Shown: positions 17,869 through 27,894, counted from the stretch's first letter. The stretch is 64,000 nucleotides of DNA from Rhodobacter sp. CZR27 (GCF_002407205.1 NZ_CP023548.1:62001-126000), one strand, 5' to 3'. Notes: generated by a model from the sequence alone, not told the origin. Numbers and translations are program-made.

Positions 17869-19107
17869 GTGAGGAAGAACGTGTTGATCATCGGTGCCGG
17901 CGGCGTCGCACAGGTGGTGGCGCACAAATGCGCGCAGTCGAATGACGTGCTGGGCGACCTGCACATCGCCTCGCGCACGGTCGCGAAATGCGAGGCGATC
18001 ATCGCCTCGGTGCACGAAAAGCGCGCGATGAAGGTGCCGGGCACGTTCGAGGCCCATGCCGTCGATGCAATGGACACCGCCGCCGTGGCCGGGCTGATCC
18101 GCAAGACCGGCGCGCAGATCGTGATCAACGTGGGGTCCGCCTTCGTAAACATGCCGGTGCTGGAAGCCTGTATCGAGACCGGCGCGGCCTACATGGACAC
18201 GGCAATCCACGAGGACCCGAAGAAGATCTGCGAGACGCCGCCGTGGTATGGCAACTACGAATGGCAGCGCCGCGACCGCTGCGCGGCGGCGGGCGTGACG
18301 GCGATCCTCGGCGTGGGCTTCGATCCGGGCGTGGTGAACGCCTATGCCCGTCTCGCGGCGGACGAGTATGTCGAGAAGATCGAGTCGATCGACATCGTGG
18401 ACATCAACGCAGGCTCGCACGGCCGCTGGTTCTCGACCAACTTCGACCCCGAGATCAACTTCCGCGAGTTCACCGGCACGGTCTATTCGTGGCAGAACGG
18501 CGCGTGGCAGTCGAACCGCATGTTCGAGGTGGGGCAGACCTTCGATCTGCCCGTGGTGGGGCCGCAGAAGGCCTATCTCACCGGCCATGACGAGGTGCAC
18601 TCGCTGTCGGCGAACTTCCCGCAGGCCGACGTGCGCTTCTGGATGGGCTTCTCGGACCATTACATCAACGTCTTCACCGTGCTGAAGAACCTCGGCCTGC
18701 TCTCGGAACAGCCGGTCAGGACCGCCGAGGGGCTGGAGGTCGTGCCGCTGAAGGTGGTGAAGGCGGTCCTGCCCGATCCGTCCTCGCTCGCGCCCGACTA
18801 CACCGGCAAGACCTGCATCGGCGACATCGTGAAGGGCACCACGAACGGCCAGCCGGTCGAGGTCTTCATCTACAACGTGGCCGACCATGCCGAGGCCTAT
18901 GCCGAGGTCGGCGCGCAGGGGATCAGCTACACCGCGGGCGTGCCCCCGGTGGCTGCGGCCATCCTGATCGCCAACGGCACCTGGGACGTGAAGAAGATGG
19001 TGAACGTCGAGGAGCTGGACCCTCGGCCGTTCCTCGGCCTCCTGAACCGGATGGGCCTGCCCAGCCGGATCAGGGACGCAGAAGGCGACCGCCCGCTCGA
19101 GTTCTGA
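17869..19107 (+). CDS. Carboxynorspermidine/carboxyspermidine dehydrogenase (saccharopine dehydrogenase family)
   Basis: A 412-residue NAD(P)-dependent enzyme. The Rossmann motif IIGAGGVAQVVAHKC is at the N-terminus, followed by IASRTVAKCE, AYMDTAIHEDP, LGVGFDPGVVNAY and INAGSHGRW. It reductively condenses aspartate semialdehyde with putrescine or diaminopropane to give the substrate of NspC. The start is GTG at 17869 behind GAAGGAGA. Its TGA is directly followed by the complement of the next gene's stop (TGATCA), so no terminator separates the convergent genes. Confidence 0.92.
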   Translation: MRKNVLIIGAGGVAQVVAHKCAQSNDVLGDLHIASRTVAKCEAIIASVHEKRAMKVPGTFEAHAVDAMDTAAVAGLIRKTGAQIVINVGSAFVNMPVLEACIETGAAYMDTAIHEDPKKICETPPWYGNYEWQRRDRCAAAGVTAILGVGFDPGVVNAYARLAADEYVEKIESIDIVDINAGSHGRWFSTNFDPEINFREFTGTVYSWQNGAWQSNRMFEVGQTFDLPVVGPQKAYLTGHDEVHSLSANFPQADVRFWMGFSDHYINVFTVLKNLGLLSEQPVRTAEGLEVVPLKVVKAVLPDPSSLAPDYTGKTCIGDIVKGTTNGQPVEVFIYNVADHAEAYAEVGAQGISYTAGVPPVAAAILIANGTWDVKKMVNVEELDPRPFLGLLNRMGLPSRIRDAEGDRPLEF

Positions 19108-21072
19108 TCACGCAGCCTCGGCCGTGGCGGTGGGCGCTGCGGCCGGGGACTCGCTGCGCGCCACGCCGCGGTTGCGGATCGGATCGGCCAGCAGGCGCAG
19201 GCCGTTCAGCACGACGAGCACCGTGCCGCCCTCGTGGCCGATCACGGCCAGCGGCAGCGGCAGGTCGAAGAACAGCCCGCCCACCACCAGCGTCACCATC
19301 GCTCCCATCGCGAAGACCAGGTTCTGCCGGATGATGAGGGCGGTCCGCCGCGCCAGCCGGTGAGCCGCCGCCAGCCGGGTTATGTCCTCGGACAGAAGCG
19401 CCACGTCGGCGGCCTGAAGCGCCACTTCCGAGCCCGCAGCCCCCATGGCGATGCCCACGTCGGCCCGCGCGAGGGCGGCGGCGTCGTTCACCCCGTCACC
19501 CACGAAGGCCATGCGGCCCTGTGCGGCAAGCTCGGCCACGATGCGCACCTTGTCCTCGGGCAGGAGTTCGGCGTGGATCTCGTCGCGGGCTATGCCGAGG
19601 CTGGCGCCGATCCGTTCAGCCACCGCGCGGCGGTCGCCGGTCAGCATCTCGACCCGGCCGATGCCGGCGGCGCGCAGCGCCTCGATGCCGGGGCGCGAAC
19701 TGTCGCGCGGCCGGTCGGCCACCGTCAGCGCCCCGATCAGCCGGGCGCCACGCCCCAGCAGAACCATGGTCCGCGCGCCCTGATGCAGCGCCGAGATGGC
19801 CTCAGGGTGATCGACCGGCCCGCCCCGCGCGCCCATCCGCGCCGCAAGCCGGGCGTTGCCGGCCCAGATCATGCCCTGGTCATCGACCCCGACCATGCCT
19901 TCGCCCGGCACCGCCCGGGCCTCGCGCACCGGGAAGGGGGTGAGCCCGCGCGCCTCAGCCTCGTGCCGGATCGCATCGGCGATGGGATGTTCGGAATGGG
20001 CCTCGAGACCGGCGAGGCGCGACAGGAAGTCGTCGCGGTCGCCGTCGCAGACGATCTCGACCACCTCCTGCCGGCCGGTGGTCAGCGTTCCGGTCTTGTC
20101 GAAGGCGAAGGTGCGCACCTTGGCCAGCGTCTCCAGCGCCGCGCCGCCCTTGAACAGCACACCGCCGCGCGCCGCCACGGAAAGCGCCGACAGGATCGCG
20201 GCCGGCACCGAGATCACGATGGCGCAGGGGCTGGCCGCGACAAGCAGCGTCGCCGCGCGGTAGAGCGCATCATCCCACGGCCGTCCGACCCAGAGAAAGG
20301 CCAGCAGCGCCGCGATGGACCCCGCAAGAACCGCCACGGTGTAGCGCTGGCCGAACCATTCGCTGAACCGCTCTGACGGGGCCCGCGCGGCCTGCGCCTC
20401 GGTGACCAGCTGGATCATCCGGGCGACGGTGCTTTCGCCGAGCGGACGGCGCACCTCGACCTCGAGCACGCCATGCAGGTTCACCGTCGCCTCGAACACC
20501 TGCACGCCGCGCGTCTTCAGCACGGGAACGGACTCGCCGGTGATGGTGGATTCGTCGATCGAGCCCTCGCCCTCGACGACCACGCCATCCACCGGGACCC
20601 GCGCGCCGGGGCGAAGCACCACGACGTCGCCGGGCCGCAGATCCTCGACCGGAACCTCCTCGGTGCCGCTTGCCGTGCGGCGCAGGGCACGGTCCGGACG
20701 AAGCTCCATCAGCGCCTCGATGGCCCGGCGGGCGCGGCCCATCGCGCGGTGTTCCAGCGTGGTGGACAGGCTGAAGAGCGTCAGCAGCACCGCGCCTTCG
20801 AGTGCCGCGCCGACCGCCGCCGCGGCAAGCGCCGCAATGACCATCAGAAGGTCGATGTCCAGCTCGCGCTCCTGCCACAGCGTCGTAAGGGCGCGGATCG
20901 CGGCCGGCACGCCGCCGGCAAGGAAGACGACGAGGATGGCCGCGGCCTCGGCGATGTCGCGGATCTCCGACGATCCGGCCGGCCCCCAGCGCAGCCCCAC
21001 CGCCACCAGCATCCCTGCCAGCGTCAGCCCCGTCAGGACCAGGCGTGTCCGCTCTTCGATCATCGTCACCAT
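19108..21072 (-). CDS. P1B-4-type heavy-metal translocating ATPase (Co/Zn/Fe class)
   Basis: A ~654-residue P-type ATPase of the inner membrane. It shows the TGES actuator loop, the phosphorylation site FAFDKTGTLTTG, SEHPIADAI in the nucleotide domain and VGDGVNDAAALARADVG. The metal-site motifs are SPC in ASPCAIVIS and HEGGT in the last helix pair. SPC plus HEGGT with no N-terminal metal-binding domain and only about six helices marks the P1B-4 group, which exports cobalt, zinc or ferrous iron. The exact metal cannot be read. Start choices are GTG 21090, ATG 21072 and ATG 21063; none has a strong ribosome site. No metal regulator is adjacent. Confidence 0.92.
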   Translation of the reverse strand: MVTMIEERTRLVLTGLTLAGMLVAVGLRWGPAGSSEIRDIAEAAAILVVFLAGGVPAAIRALTTLWQERELDIDLLMVIAALAAAAVGAALEGAVLLTLFSLSTTLEHRAMGRARRAIEALMELRPDRALRRTASGTEEVPVEDLRPGDVVVLRPGARVPVDGVVVEGEGSIDESTITGESVPVLKTRGVQVFEATVNLHGVLEVEVRRPLGESTVARMIQLVTEAQAARAPSERFSEWFGQRYTVAVLAGSIAALLAFLWVGRPWDDALYRAATLLVAASPCAIVISVPAAILSALSVAARGGVLFKGGAALETLAKVRTFAFDKTGTLTTGRQEVVEIVCDGDRDDFLSRLAGLEAHSEHPIADAIRHEAEARGLTPFPVREARAVPGEGMVGVDDQGMIWAGNARLAARMGARGGPVDHPEAISALHQGARTMVLLGRGARLIGALTVADRPRDSSRPGIEALRAAGIGRVEMLTGDRRAVAERIGASLGIARDEIHAELLPEDKVRIVAELAAQGRMAFVGDGVNDAAALARADVGIAMGAAGSEVALQAADVALLSEDITRLAAAHRLARRTALIIRQNLVFAMGAMVTLVVGGLFFDLPLPLAVIGHEGGTVLVVLNGLRLLADPIRNRGVARSESPAAAPTATAEAA

Positions 21073-21180
21073 CCGTCTCAACCGCAACACTGCAACGGAG
21101 ATGGCGCATCCGCGACGGGCTGTCGCGCGCTAACGACTCGCAATCGGCGGAGCGCGTCAAGTTGCCCCGCCCCTGCGACG

Positions 21181-21360
21181 TCAGGCCCCGTCCTGCGGGT
21201 CCTTCGGATCCTGGCCCGGCTGCTTCTGCGAGCGCTTCGGCCCCGCCTCGCCCGGATCCTCGCGGCCCTTTCCGGCCGGGTCGATCTGCTGCTGGCGCTG
21301 GTCGACCACGTTGCCCTCGCGCCGGCGGTCGCCCGGCGCGGACTTGTCCTTGTCTGCCAT
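21181..21360 (-). CDS. Small highly charged protein, unknown function
   Basis: A 59-residue hydrophilic peptide rich in Asp, Lys, Arg, Gln and Pro (ADKDKSAPGDRRREGNV at the start, QKQPGQDPKDPQDG near the end), probably disordered. It has no cysteine and almost no hydrophobic residues. The start at 21360 is preceded by GGAGG at good spacing. It lies 26 bp after the oligopeptide ATPase gene on the same strand and may be its last operon member. I do not recognise it. Confidence 0.55.
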   Translation of the reverse strand: MADKDKSAPGDRRREGNVVDQRQQQIDPAGKGREDPGEAGPKRSQKQPGQDPKDPQDGA

Positions 21361-21386
21361 GATGTCCTCCATGCCGGCTGAACCGC

Positions 21387-23009
21387 TCAGGGGGTCATCC
21401 GTTCCACCGCCTCGTCCCGGAAGCGGCGCGTCTCGAGCGCGGCTGCCATCAGCGTCCGGGTATAGGGTTCCCGCGGCTGGTCGAAGATCTGGTCGGTCTG
21501 GCCTTCCTCGACGATGCGACCCTCCTTCATCACCACGATGTAGTCGGACAGCGCCCGCACTACCGCAAGATCATGGCTGATGAACAGGTAGGACAGGTCG
21601 TGGCGCGCCTGCAGGTCGCGCAGCAGGTCAACGATCTGCTTCTGCACCGACCTGTCCAGCGCCGACGTCGGCTCGTCCAGCACGATCAGCTTCGGCTTCA
21701 GGATCATCGACCGCGCGATGGCGATGCGCTGGCGCTGCCCGCCCGAGAACTCGTGCGGGTAGCGGTTGCGCATGTCGGGCGACAGGCCCACCTCGGCCAG
21801 CGCCTCGCCGGCGCGCCGGTCGCGCTCGCGCCCCGAAAGGTCCGGCTCGTGGATCTTCAGGCCCTCGGTGATGATCCGGCCCACCGTCATCCGCGGCGAG
21901 AGGCTGCCGAACGGGTCCTGGAACACCAGCTGCATCCGCCGCCGCAGGGGGCGCATCTCGGCCGCGTCGCGGCTCAGTTCGCGCCCCTCGAAGCTGACCA
22001 GCCCCGTCGAGGGCAGGAGCCTGAGCAAGGCCCGGCCCAGCGTGGACTTGCCCGAACCGCTTTCGCCGACGATGCCGATGGTCTGCCCCTGCCGCAGCCG
22101 GACCGACACCCCGTCCACCGCGCGCAACTCGTCGGGCTTCGAGAACAGCCCGCCGCCCCGGGTGAAGGTCACCTCGACCTGCCGCCCCTCCATCAGCACG
22201 GGGGCGGTCTCGGGCGGGGGCAGCTTGTGCCCCCCGGGCTCGGCATCCAGCAGCATCCGCGTGTAGGGATGCCGCGGCGCAGTGAAGAGCCGCCCCGTCT
22301 CGCCGGTCTCGACCACCTCTCCCGCCTGCATCACATAGACCCGGTCGGCGAAGCGCTGCACGATGCCGAGGTCGTGGGTGATGAACAGGATCGCCATGCC
22401 CAGCCTCTGCTGGAGATCCGCCAGCAGCGCGAGGATCTGCGCCTGGATCGTCACGTCGAGCGCCGTCGTGGGTTCGTCCGCGATCAGGATGTCGGGATCG
22501 CAGGCCAAGGCCATCGCGATCATCACCCGCTGGCGCTGCCCGCCCGACAGTTCGTGCGGGTAGCTGTCGATCCGCCGTTCCGGCTCGGGAATGCCGACGA
22601 GGCGCAGCAGGTCGATGATCCGCGGCCGGGCAGCGCGCTTCGAGAGGCCCCGGTGGAAGCGCAAGGGCTCGGCCAGTTGCTCGCCGATCCGGTAGAGCGG
22701 GTCGAGCGAGGTCATCGGTTCCTGGAAGATCATGGTGATCTTGTCGCCACGGACCTTGTTCAGCTCGCGCTCTGGCAGGCCGATCAGCTCGCGCCCCCGG
22801 TAGCGGGCCGAGCCGGTGGCGCGGCCGTTCTGCGCAAGCAGGCCCATCAGCGCCATGGTCGTCTGGCTTTTCCCCGATCCGCTTTCGCCGACGATGGCGA
22901 CGGTCTCGCCGGGCATCACGGTGAGGTCGATGCCGCGCACCGCCTGCACCTCGCCGTCGTTGGTCTGGAAGGTGACCCGCAGGCCCTTCACGTCGAGAAC
23001 CGGCTCCAT
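21387..23009 (-). CDS. Oligopeptide ABC transporter, double ATP-binding protein (OppD-OppF fusion type)
   Basis: A 540-residue protein with two nucleotide-binding domains. Domain 1 has [17 protein letters not shown] and [12 protein letters not shown]. Domain 2 begins near residue 275 with [18 protein letters not shown] and [12 protein letters not shown]. Each is followed by the oligopeptide/dipeptide C-terminal extension (HPYTR, EPYTR). It powers peptide import through OppB/OppC, as in YejF-like transporters. It starts 2 nt after the oppC stop. A much longer open frame through the permease gene is only an overlap artefact. Confidence 0.94.
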   Translation of the reverse strand: MEPVLDVKGLRVTFQTNDGEVQAVRGIDLTVMPGETVAIVGESGSGKSQTTMALMGLLAQNGRATGSARYRGRELIGLPERELNKVRGDKITMIFQEPMTSLDPLYRIGEQLAEPLRFHRGLSKRAARPRIIDLLRLVGIPEPERRIDSYPHELSGGQRQRVMIAMALACDPDILIADEPTTALDVTIQAQILALLADLQQRLGMAILFITHDLGIVQRFADRVYVMQAGEVVETGETGRLFTAPRHPYTRMLLDAEPGGHKLPPPETAPVLMEGRQVEVTFTRGGGLFSKPDELRAVDGVSVRLRQGQTIGIVGESGSGKSTLGRALLRLLPSTGLVSFEGRELSRDAAEMRPLRRRMQLVFQDPFGSLSPRMTVGRIITEGLKIHEPDLSGRERDRRAGEALAEVGLSPDMRNRYPHEFSGGQRQRIAIARSMILKPKLIVLDEPTSALDRSVQKQIVDLLRDLQARHDLSYLFISHDLAVVRALSDYIVVMKEGRIVEEGQTDQIFDQPREPYTRTLMAAALETRRFRDEAVERMTP

Positions 23010-23011
23010 CG

Positions 23012-24133
23012 TCAGCGGTCCTTCGGGTCGAGGCTGTCGCGCAATCCGTCGCCAAGGAAGTTCAGCGCAAAGAGGATCGCGGTCAGCGTGAGGGCGGGCC
23101 AGATCAGGAGCCACGGCGCGCCGCGCATGTTGGCAGCGCCCTCCGAGATCAGCAGGCCGAGCGAGGTCAAGGGTTCCTGCACCCCGAGGCCGAGGAAGGA
23201 CAGCAGGCTTTCCAGCAGGATCGCCTTCGGGACCAGCAGGGTGACGAAGACGATCACCGGCCCCAGCGTGTTCGGCACGATATGGCGCATCAGGATGCCC
23301 GCGCGGGTCGATCCCAGCGCCTCGGCGGCCTGCACGAACTCCTGCCGCTTCAGGCTGAGGGTCTGGCCGCGGACGATGCGGGCCATGTCGAGCCATTCGG
23401 TCGCGCCGATGGCGATGAAGATGATGACGAGGTTCCGCCCGAAGAACACCACCAGCAGGATCACGAAGAAGATGAACGGCAGCGAATAGAGGATGTCCAC
23501 CACCCGCATCATCACGTTGTCCACCCGTCCGCCCAGATACCCCGAGATCGCCCCGTAGGCGACGCCCAAGAGCAGCGCCATCGCCGAGGCGAGAAGCCCG
23601 ATGGCCAGCGAGATCCGCACCCCGATGAAGATGCGCGACATCAGGTCCCGGCCGATCGCGTCGGTGCCGAACAGGAAATAGAGCTGCTCGACCTCGGCCG
23701 TCAGCGTGCCGCTGCGCCCGTCGGGGCCAAGTTCGAGCTTCGGATTCAGGAACAGGTCCGAGCGCTGGAAATAGCGCAGGATGCGCTCGTCGATCGGCTC
23801 GTCGTCGGTGATGTCGACCGAGACGATGCCGTTCTCCAGCACCGGCGTGCCCTCGATCCGGGCGCGAGCCATGGTGCGTTCGAAATTCGGGATTACCACG
23901 TCGGCGCGCGGATAGGGCTCGAGGCTCGCCGGCGCGCGCACGAATTGCGGGTAGACGCGGGTGTAGTCGTGCGGGCTGAGCCAGGGGCCGAAGATCCCCA
24001 CCAGCGCAAGGAAGGCCAGCACCAGCGCCGAGGCGACCGCGGCGCGGTTGCGCCGCAGCCGGATCCACGCGTCCTGCCAGAGCGAGCGGCCGGCCACGGC
24101 CTTCGGGGCGATACTCATGGGCGCTTCAGTCAT
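23012..24133 (-). CDS. oppC: Oligopeptide ABC transporter permease, OppC type
   Basis: A 373-residue permease with six membrane helices. The first helix (AAVASALVLAFLALVGIFG) is followed by a long periplasmic insert of about 100 residues, as in alphaproteobacterial OppC. The membrane domain begins at FGTDAIGRDLMSRI, and the EAA loop that docks the ATPase reads EFVQAAEALGSTRAGILMRH. Its start overlaps the oppB stop by 8 nt. Confidence 0.94.
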   Translation of the reverse strand: MTEAPMSIAPKAVAGRSLWQDAWIRLRRNRAAVASALVLAFLALVGIFGPWLSPHDYTRVYPQFVRAPASLEPYPRADVVIPNFERTMARARIEGTPVLENGIVSVDITDDEPIDERILRYFQRSDLFLNPKLELGPDGRSGTLTAEVEQLYFLFGTDAIGRDLMSRIFIGVRISLAIGLLASAMALLLGVAYGAISGYLGGRVDNVMMRVVDILYSLPFIFFVILLVVFFGRNLVIIFIAIGATEWLDMARIVRGQTLSLKRQEFVQAAEALGSTRAGILMRHIVPNTLGPVIVFVTLLVPKAILLESLLSFLGLGVQEPLTSLGLLISEGAANMRGAPWLLIWPALTLTAILFALNFLGDGLRDSLDPKDR

Positions 24134-25049
24134 AGCGCACCCGCGGGTCGAGAAGGGTGTAGAGCAGGTCCACGATCAGGTTGAACAGCAGGATGAAGAG
24201 CGCGATCACCACCACCGTGCCCATGACCAGCGTGTAGTCGCGCCCCAAGGCACCTTGCACGAAGTACCGTCCGATGCCGGGCAGGCCGAAGATGGTCTCG
24301 ACCACGACCGAGCCGGTCAGCAACCCCGCCGCGGTCGGCCCCAGATAGCTGACCGCCGGCAGCATCGCGGCACGCAGCGCGTGCTTCACCACCACGGTCC
24401 GCGCCGGAAGGCCATAGGCCCGCGCCGTGCGGACGTGGTTCGAGCGCAGCGCCTCGATCGTCGCGCCGCGTACCAGTCGCGCGATCACCGCCACCTGCGG
24501 CAGCGCCAGCGTCACCACCGGCAACACCCAGTAGGCAGGGTCGGACGCCGACCAGCCCCCCGCGGGCAGCCAGCGCAGCATGACGCCGAAGAACAGGCTG
24601 AGGAGCGGCGCCACCACGAAGTTCGGCGTGGTGATGCCGAAGGTTGCGAGCCCCACGATGGAATAATCGAGCCACGAGTTCTGCCGCAGCGCCGCAAGCG
24701 CCCCCAGCGCCGTGCCGATCAGCACGGCAAGCGAGATCGCGAGGCCCCCCAGCAGCATCGACACCGGCAATCCGGCGGCGAAGAGGTCGTTCACCGTGAA
24801 ATCGCGCTTCGTGAAACTCGGGCCGAGGTCGCCCCTCAGCAGGTTCCCCATGTAGGTCAGGTATTGCGACCAGAGCGAGCCATCGAGGTCATAGGCCCGC
24901 TTGAGGTTCTCCATGATCAGCGGGTCTAGCGGGCGTTCAAGGTCGAACGGCCCGCCGGGCGCCAGCCGGATCATGAAGAAGGTCAGCGTGACGATGATGA
25001 AGACGGTCGGCACGGCGCTGGAGAGCCGTCTCAGGGTGTAACGCAACAT
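24126..25049 (-). CDS. oppB: Oligopeptide ABC transporter permease, OppB type
   Basis: A 307-residue permease. The N-terminus MLRYTLRRLSSAVPTVFIIV, the LDGSLWSQYLTYMGNLLRGDLG block, and the EAA loop NHVRTARAYGLPARTVVVKH are typical, ending with the conserved LLYTLLDPRVRY. The start at 25049 has GAGGG 6 nt upstream; a TTG 15 nt earlier is less likely. It is separated from oppA by a hairpin. Confidence 0.94.
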   Translation of the reverse strand: MLRYTLRRLSSAVPTVFIIVTLTFFMIRLAPGGPFDLERPLDPLIMENLKRAYDLDGSLWSQYLTYMGNLLRGDLGPSFTKRDFTVNDLFAAGLPVSMLLGGLAISLAVLIGTALGALAALRQNSWLDYSIVGLATFGITTPNFVVAPLLSLFFGVMLRWLPAGGWSASDPAYWVLPVVTLALPQVAVIARLVRGATIEALRSNHVRTARAYGLPARTVVVKHALRAAMLPAVSYLGPTAAGLLTGSVVVETIFGLPGIGRYFVQGALGRDYTLVMGTVVVIALFILLFNLIVDLLYTLLDPRVRYD

Positions 25050-25064
25050 GGGAAGCCCTCGCAA

Positions 25065-25089
25065 AAGCGGGCGGGCCGGCGGCCCGCCC
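25065..25089 (-). terminator. Attenuator-like hairpin between oppA and oppB
   Basis: GGGCGGGCC (25069-25077) pairs with GGCCCGCCC (25081-25089) over a 3-nt loop. On the transcribed minus strand the stem is followed by a short TTTT run (25063-25066), so it can act as a partial terminator or protect the oppA 3' end. Confidence 0.6.
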
Positions 25090-25097
25090 CGGTGCCG

Positions 25098-26687
25098 TCA
25101 CTCGGTCAGCGAGAGCCAGCGGGTGCGGTGGGCATCCTGGATGTTGTCCTCGTAGCCCTGCACCTTGTCGGCCACCAGCGAGCGCGAGGAATAGGTCAGG
25201 ATCGGGATGGCCGGCACCTCGGCCAGCAGCAGCGTCTCGGCCTCGGCCAGAACCGCGGCGCGCTCCTGCAGGTCGAGCGTGGTCTCGGCCTTGGTCAGCA
25301 GCGCGTCATAGTCGGCGTTCTTCCAGCGCGGATAGTTGAACTGCACGTCGGATTCGAACAGGAACAGGAAGTTCTGCGGATCGGAATAGTCGCCGATCCA
25401 GCCCGCGCGCACGATGTCGAAGGCGCCGCCCTCGCGCAGGTAGTTGAAGTAGCCCGTCCCCTCCATCTCGTTCAGCGTGGCGTTGATGCCGACGTTCTTC
25501 AACATGTCGGCCACCGCCGTCATCGTGTTCTTGTGGTTCTCGCCCGAGTTGTAGGAGAGCTGCACGGTCAGGCTGCCCTCGGACACGCCCGCCTCCTGAA
25601 GCAGCGCCTTGGCCTTGTCCTCGCGGTCGAGAAGGTCCGCCTCGGCATAGTCGAGCATCGGGGGCTGCTCGACATAGTTGGCGATGCCCGGCGGGACCAT
25701 CGAATAGCCGGGCAGCATCGTCTCCTGCCAGACCTCGGTGGCGAGGAACTCGCGGTCGATCACCATGGAGATCGCCTGCCGGACCTTCGGGTCCTTCAGC
25801 GGGCTGCCGTCGGCGCCCTTCACCGGCAGGTAGTAGGTGCCCAGATAGGGCGCGATGCGCAGCTGGTCGCCCAGGTTCTCGCGCATGTAGGTCATCTGTT
25901 CCGCCGGCACGTCCGAGCAGATCTGCACCTCGCCGGCCTCGAAGCGGCGCAGGCAGGCCGAGCGGTCCTCGAAGGGCACCCATTCGACGCGGTCGATCTT
26001 CACCTCGGCGGCGCGGTGGAAATGCGGGTTCTTCGCCATCACGATCCGGTCGTTCGGAACGAAGCGTTCCAGCATGTAGGCGCCGTTCGTGACCAGCACG
26101 CCGGGCTTGGTGAAGTTCGCGCCCTCCGCCTCGACCGTCTTGCGGTGCATCGGCAGCGCGGTCTGGTGGGTCATCAGCTCCAGGAAATAGGGCGTGGGCG
26201 CGTTCAGCGTGATCTTCAGCGTGTGGTCGTCCACCGCCTCGACGCCCAGTTCCTCGGGCTGCATCTGGCCGGCCGTGATGGCTTCCGCGTTCTTGATCGG
26301 GAAGAGGATGCTGGCATAGCCCGCCGCGGTGGCTGGCGTCATGATCCGGCGGTAGGCGAAGACGAAGTCGCCGGCGGTCACGGGGTCGCCATTCGACCAT
26401 TTCGCCGTGGGGCGCAGCTTGAAGGTATAGGTCAGGCCGTCCTGGGAGATCTCCCAGCTTTCCGCCACTCCCGGCACCACCTCGGCCTTCGCGTCATGCA
26501 CGACCAGACCCTCATACAGGTCGTGCAGGATGTTGGATTCCGACACCGTCGAGGTGAGGTGATGGTCGAGCGTCGCAGGGTCCGTGTCGTTGCCGCGGAC
26601 GAGCGTGACCTGTGCAGCGGCGATCCCGGCCGTCCCCGCGAGAAGGGCAAGGGCGCAGACGCCCGTGCGGATCGAGAGCGAAATCAT
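25098..26687 (-). CDS. oppA: Periplasmic oligopeptide-binding protein, OppA type
   Basis: A 529-residue solute-binding protein of the SBP_bac_5 family. The signal peptide ends at GIAAA, then QVTLVRGNDTDPATLDHH. Family blocks include DLYEGLVVHD, SQDGLTYTFKLRPTAKWSNG, LKDPKVRQAISMVIDRE, and AGWIGDYSDPQNFL. It captures peptides for OppB/OppC. First gene of the operon, with AAGGAGG 9 nt before the ATG. Confidence 0.95.
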   Translation of the reverse strand: MISLSIRTGVCALALLAGTAGIAAAQVTLVRGNDTDPATLDHHLTSTVSESNILHDLYEGLVVHDAKAEVVPGVAESWEISQDGLTYTFKLRPTAKWSNGDPVTAGDFVFAYRRIMTPATAAGYASILFPIKNAEAITAGQMQPEELGVEAVDDHTLKITLNAPTPYFLELMTHQTALPMHRKTVEAEGANFTKPGVLVTNGAYMLERFVPNDRIVMAKNPHFHRAAEVKIDRVEWVPFEDRSACLRRFEAGEVQICSDVPAEQMTYMRENLGDQLRIAPYLGTYYLPVKGADGSPLKDPKVRQAISMVIDREFLATEVWQETMLPGYSMVPPGIANYVEQPPMLDYAEADLLDREDKAKALLQEAGVSEGSLTVQLSYNSGENHKNTMTAVADMLKNVGINATLNEMEGTGYFNYLREGGAFDIVRAGWIGDYSDPQNFLFLFESDVQFNYPRWKNADYDALLTKAETTLDLQERAAVLAEAETLLLAEVPAIPILTYSSRSLVADKVQGYEDNIQDAHRTRWLSLTE

Positions 26688-26844
26688 GGCGAAGGTCCTC
26701 CTTGTTGTCGTTCTGGTTGTGTTGATCTATCCGCACCGGCCCGCCGTCCCGGAAGCCGTGGTGCCGCAACGGCATGAGGATCTGAGCGGAAATCCGCCGG
26801 CTGCGGATCGAACCCGCGGCCCCCGGCCCGGTTCCGCCACCGCG

Positions 26845-27765
26845 TCAGGGCGCCAGCGCCCGACCCTCGGCAATGCGCAGGCGGTTGTGGATGTCGGTGG
26901 CTGCGACCTCGGCCTGCGCCATCGCGACGGCGATCTGGTTGAGGCCGGTCACCACGTCGCCGGCGGCCCAGACGCCGGGCAGGCCGGTGCGCTGGCGCGC
27001 GTCCGTCTCGATCCGTCCATCCGGCGACAGCGGCAGGCCCAGTTCGCGTGCGAGCATGGTCTGCGGATCGTTCCCGAATCCCGCATAGGCGGCATCGAAC
27101 TGCGCCTCCGATCCATCGCCGAAATGCAGAACAACGCCGACGTCGCCGCCGGCCTCGATCCTGCGGACCGGCCGCGCCTCGATCCGCACCCCGGCATGGT
27201 CCAGCATCTCGCGCTGGTCGGCCGGCAGTTCGACCGGCGTCAGGGTGACCAGCGTCAGATCGGCCGTGTAGCCGCGCAGGAACAGCGCCTCGCCGATCGC
27301 ACAGCCGGCATGGCCCAGCACCGCGATGCGACGGTCGATCACCTCGTAGGCGTCGCAGATCGGGCACTGGCGGATGATGCCCTCGCGCACCCGCGCCACG
27401 GCGTCCGGCAGGTCCGGCAGGCGGTCGCGGATCCCGGTGGCGAGGATCAGTTGCCGGGTCAGAAGCGTCCCGCCCTCGGTGCCGACCGCGATGCGGCCGT
27501 CCGCCAGCACCTTGGCGGTCGTTGCGGCGGCGCGGCGCGGCTCCACGCCGAACCGGGAGAGCTGTTCGCGCATCCGTGCAAGCAGGTCAGGGCCGCCGAT
27601 CCCGTCCGGAAAGGCGGGGTGGTTGTGCGAGCGCGGGATCAACGAGGCGCGGCTTTCCCCGCCGTCGAGCAGCGTGACGTTGCGCCGGAACCGGGCGAGG
27701 AAAATGGCGGCGGTCAGGCCGGCGGGTCCGGCGCCCACCACGATGCAGTCGGACGTTTGGTCCAT
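26845..27765 (-). CDS. Thioredoxin reductase-like FAD/NAD(P)H disulfide oxidoreductase
   Basis: A 306-residue flavoprotein. FAD binding is shown by [14 protein letters not shown], the redox pair by QCPICDAYE, the NAD(P) fold by [14 protein letters not shown], and the second FAD site by GVWAAGDV. The CPIC pair in the TrxB position supports disulfide reduction, but the NAD(P) motif departs from the usual GGGDSA. It may therefore be a TrxB-related protein with another partner, not the housekeeping reductase. It is monocistronic, divergent from the HIRAN-like orphan. Confidence 0.85.
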   Translation of the reverse strand: MDQTSDCIVVGAGPAGLTAAIFLARFRRNVTLLDGGESRASLIPRSHNHPAFPDGIGGPDLLARMREQLSRFGVEPRRAAATTAKVLADGRIAVGTEGGTLLTRQLILATGIRDRLPDLPDAVARVREGIIRQCPICDAYEVIDRRIAVLGHAGCAIGEALFLRGYTADLTLVTLTPVELPADQREMLDHAGVRIEARPVRRIEAGGDVGVVLHFGDGSEAQFDAAYAGFGNDPQTMLARELGLPLSPDGRIETDARQRTGLPGVWAAGDVVTGLNQIAVAMAQAEVAATDIHNRLRIAEGRALAP

Positions 27766-27894
27766 GTTCCCTCCGCAGCTTCTTCACCCGGAACCTTCGG
27801 GGGACGATTGTCGTTCCGCTCGGGATGATCATATTGCAGGAATGGCCACGGCCCATCGGGCTTCGGCCGCGTGGTGTCAGGGGAGAGTTGCCGG

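Noticed and set aside
21573..23489. A 638-residue plus-strand frame over the opp genes
   Set aside because: Antisense to motif-complete ATPase and permease genes, with no recognisable domain.
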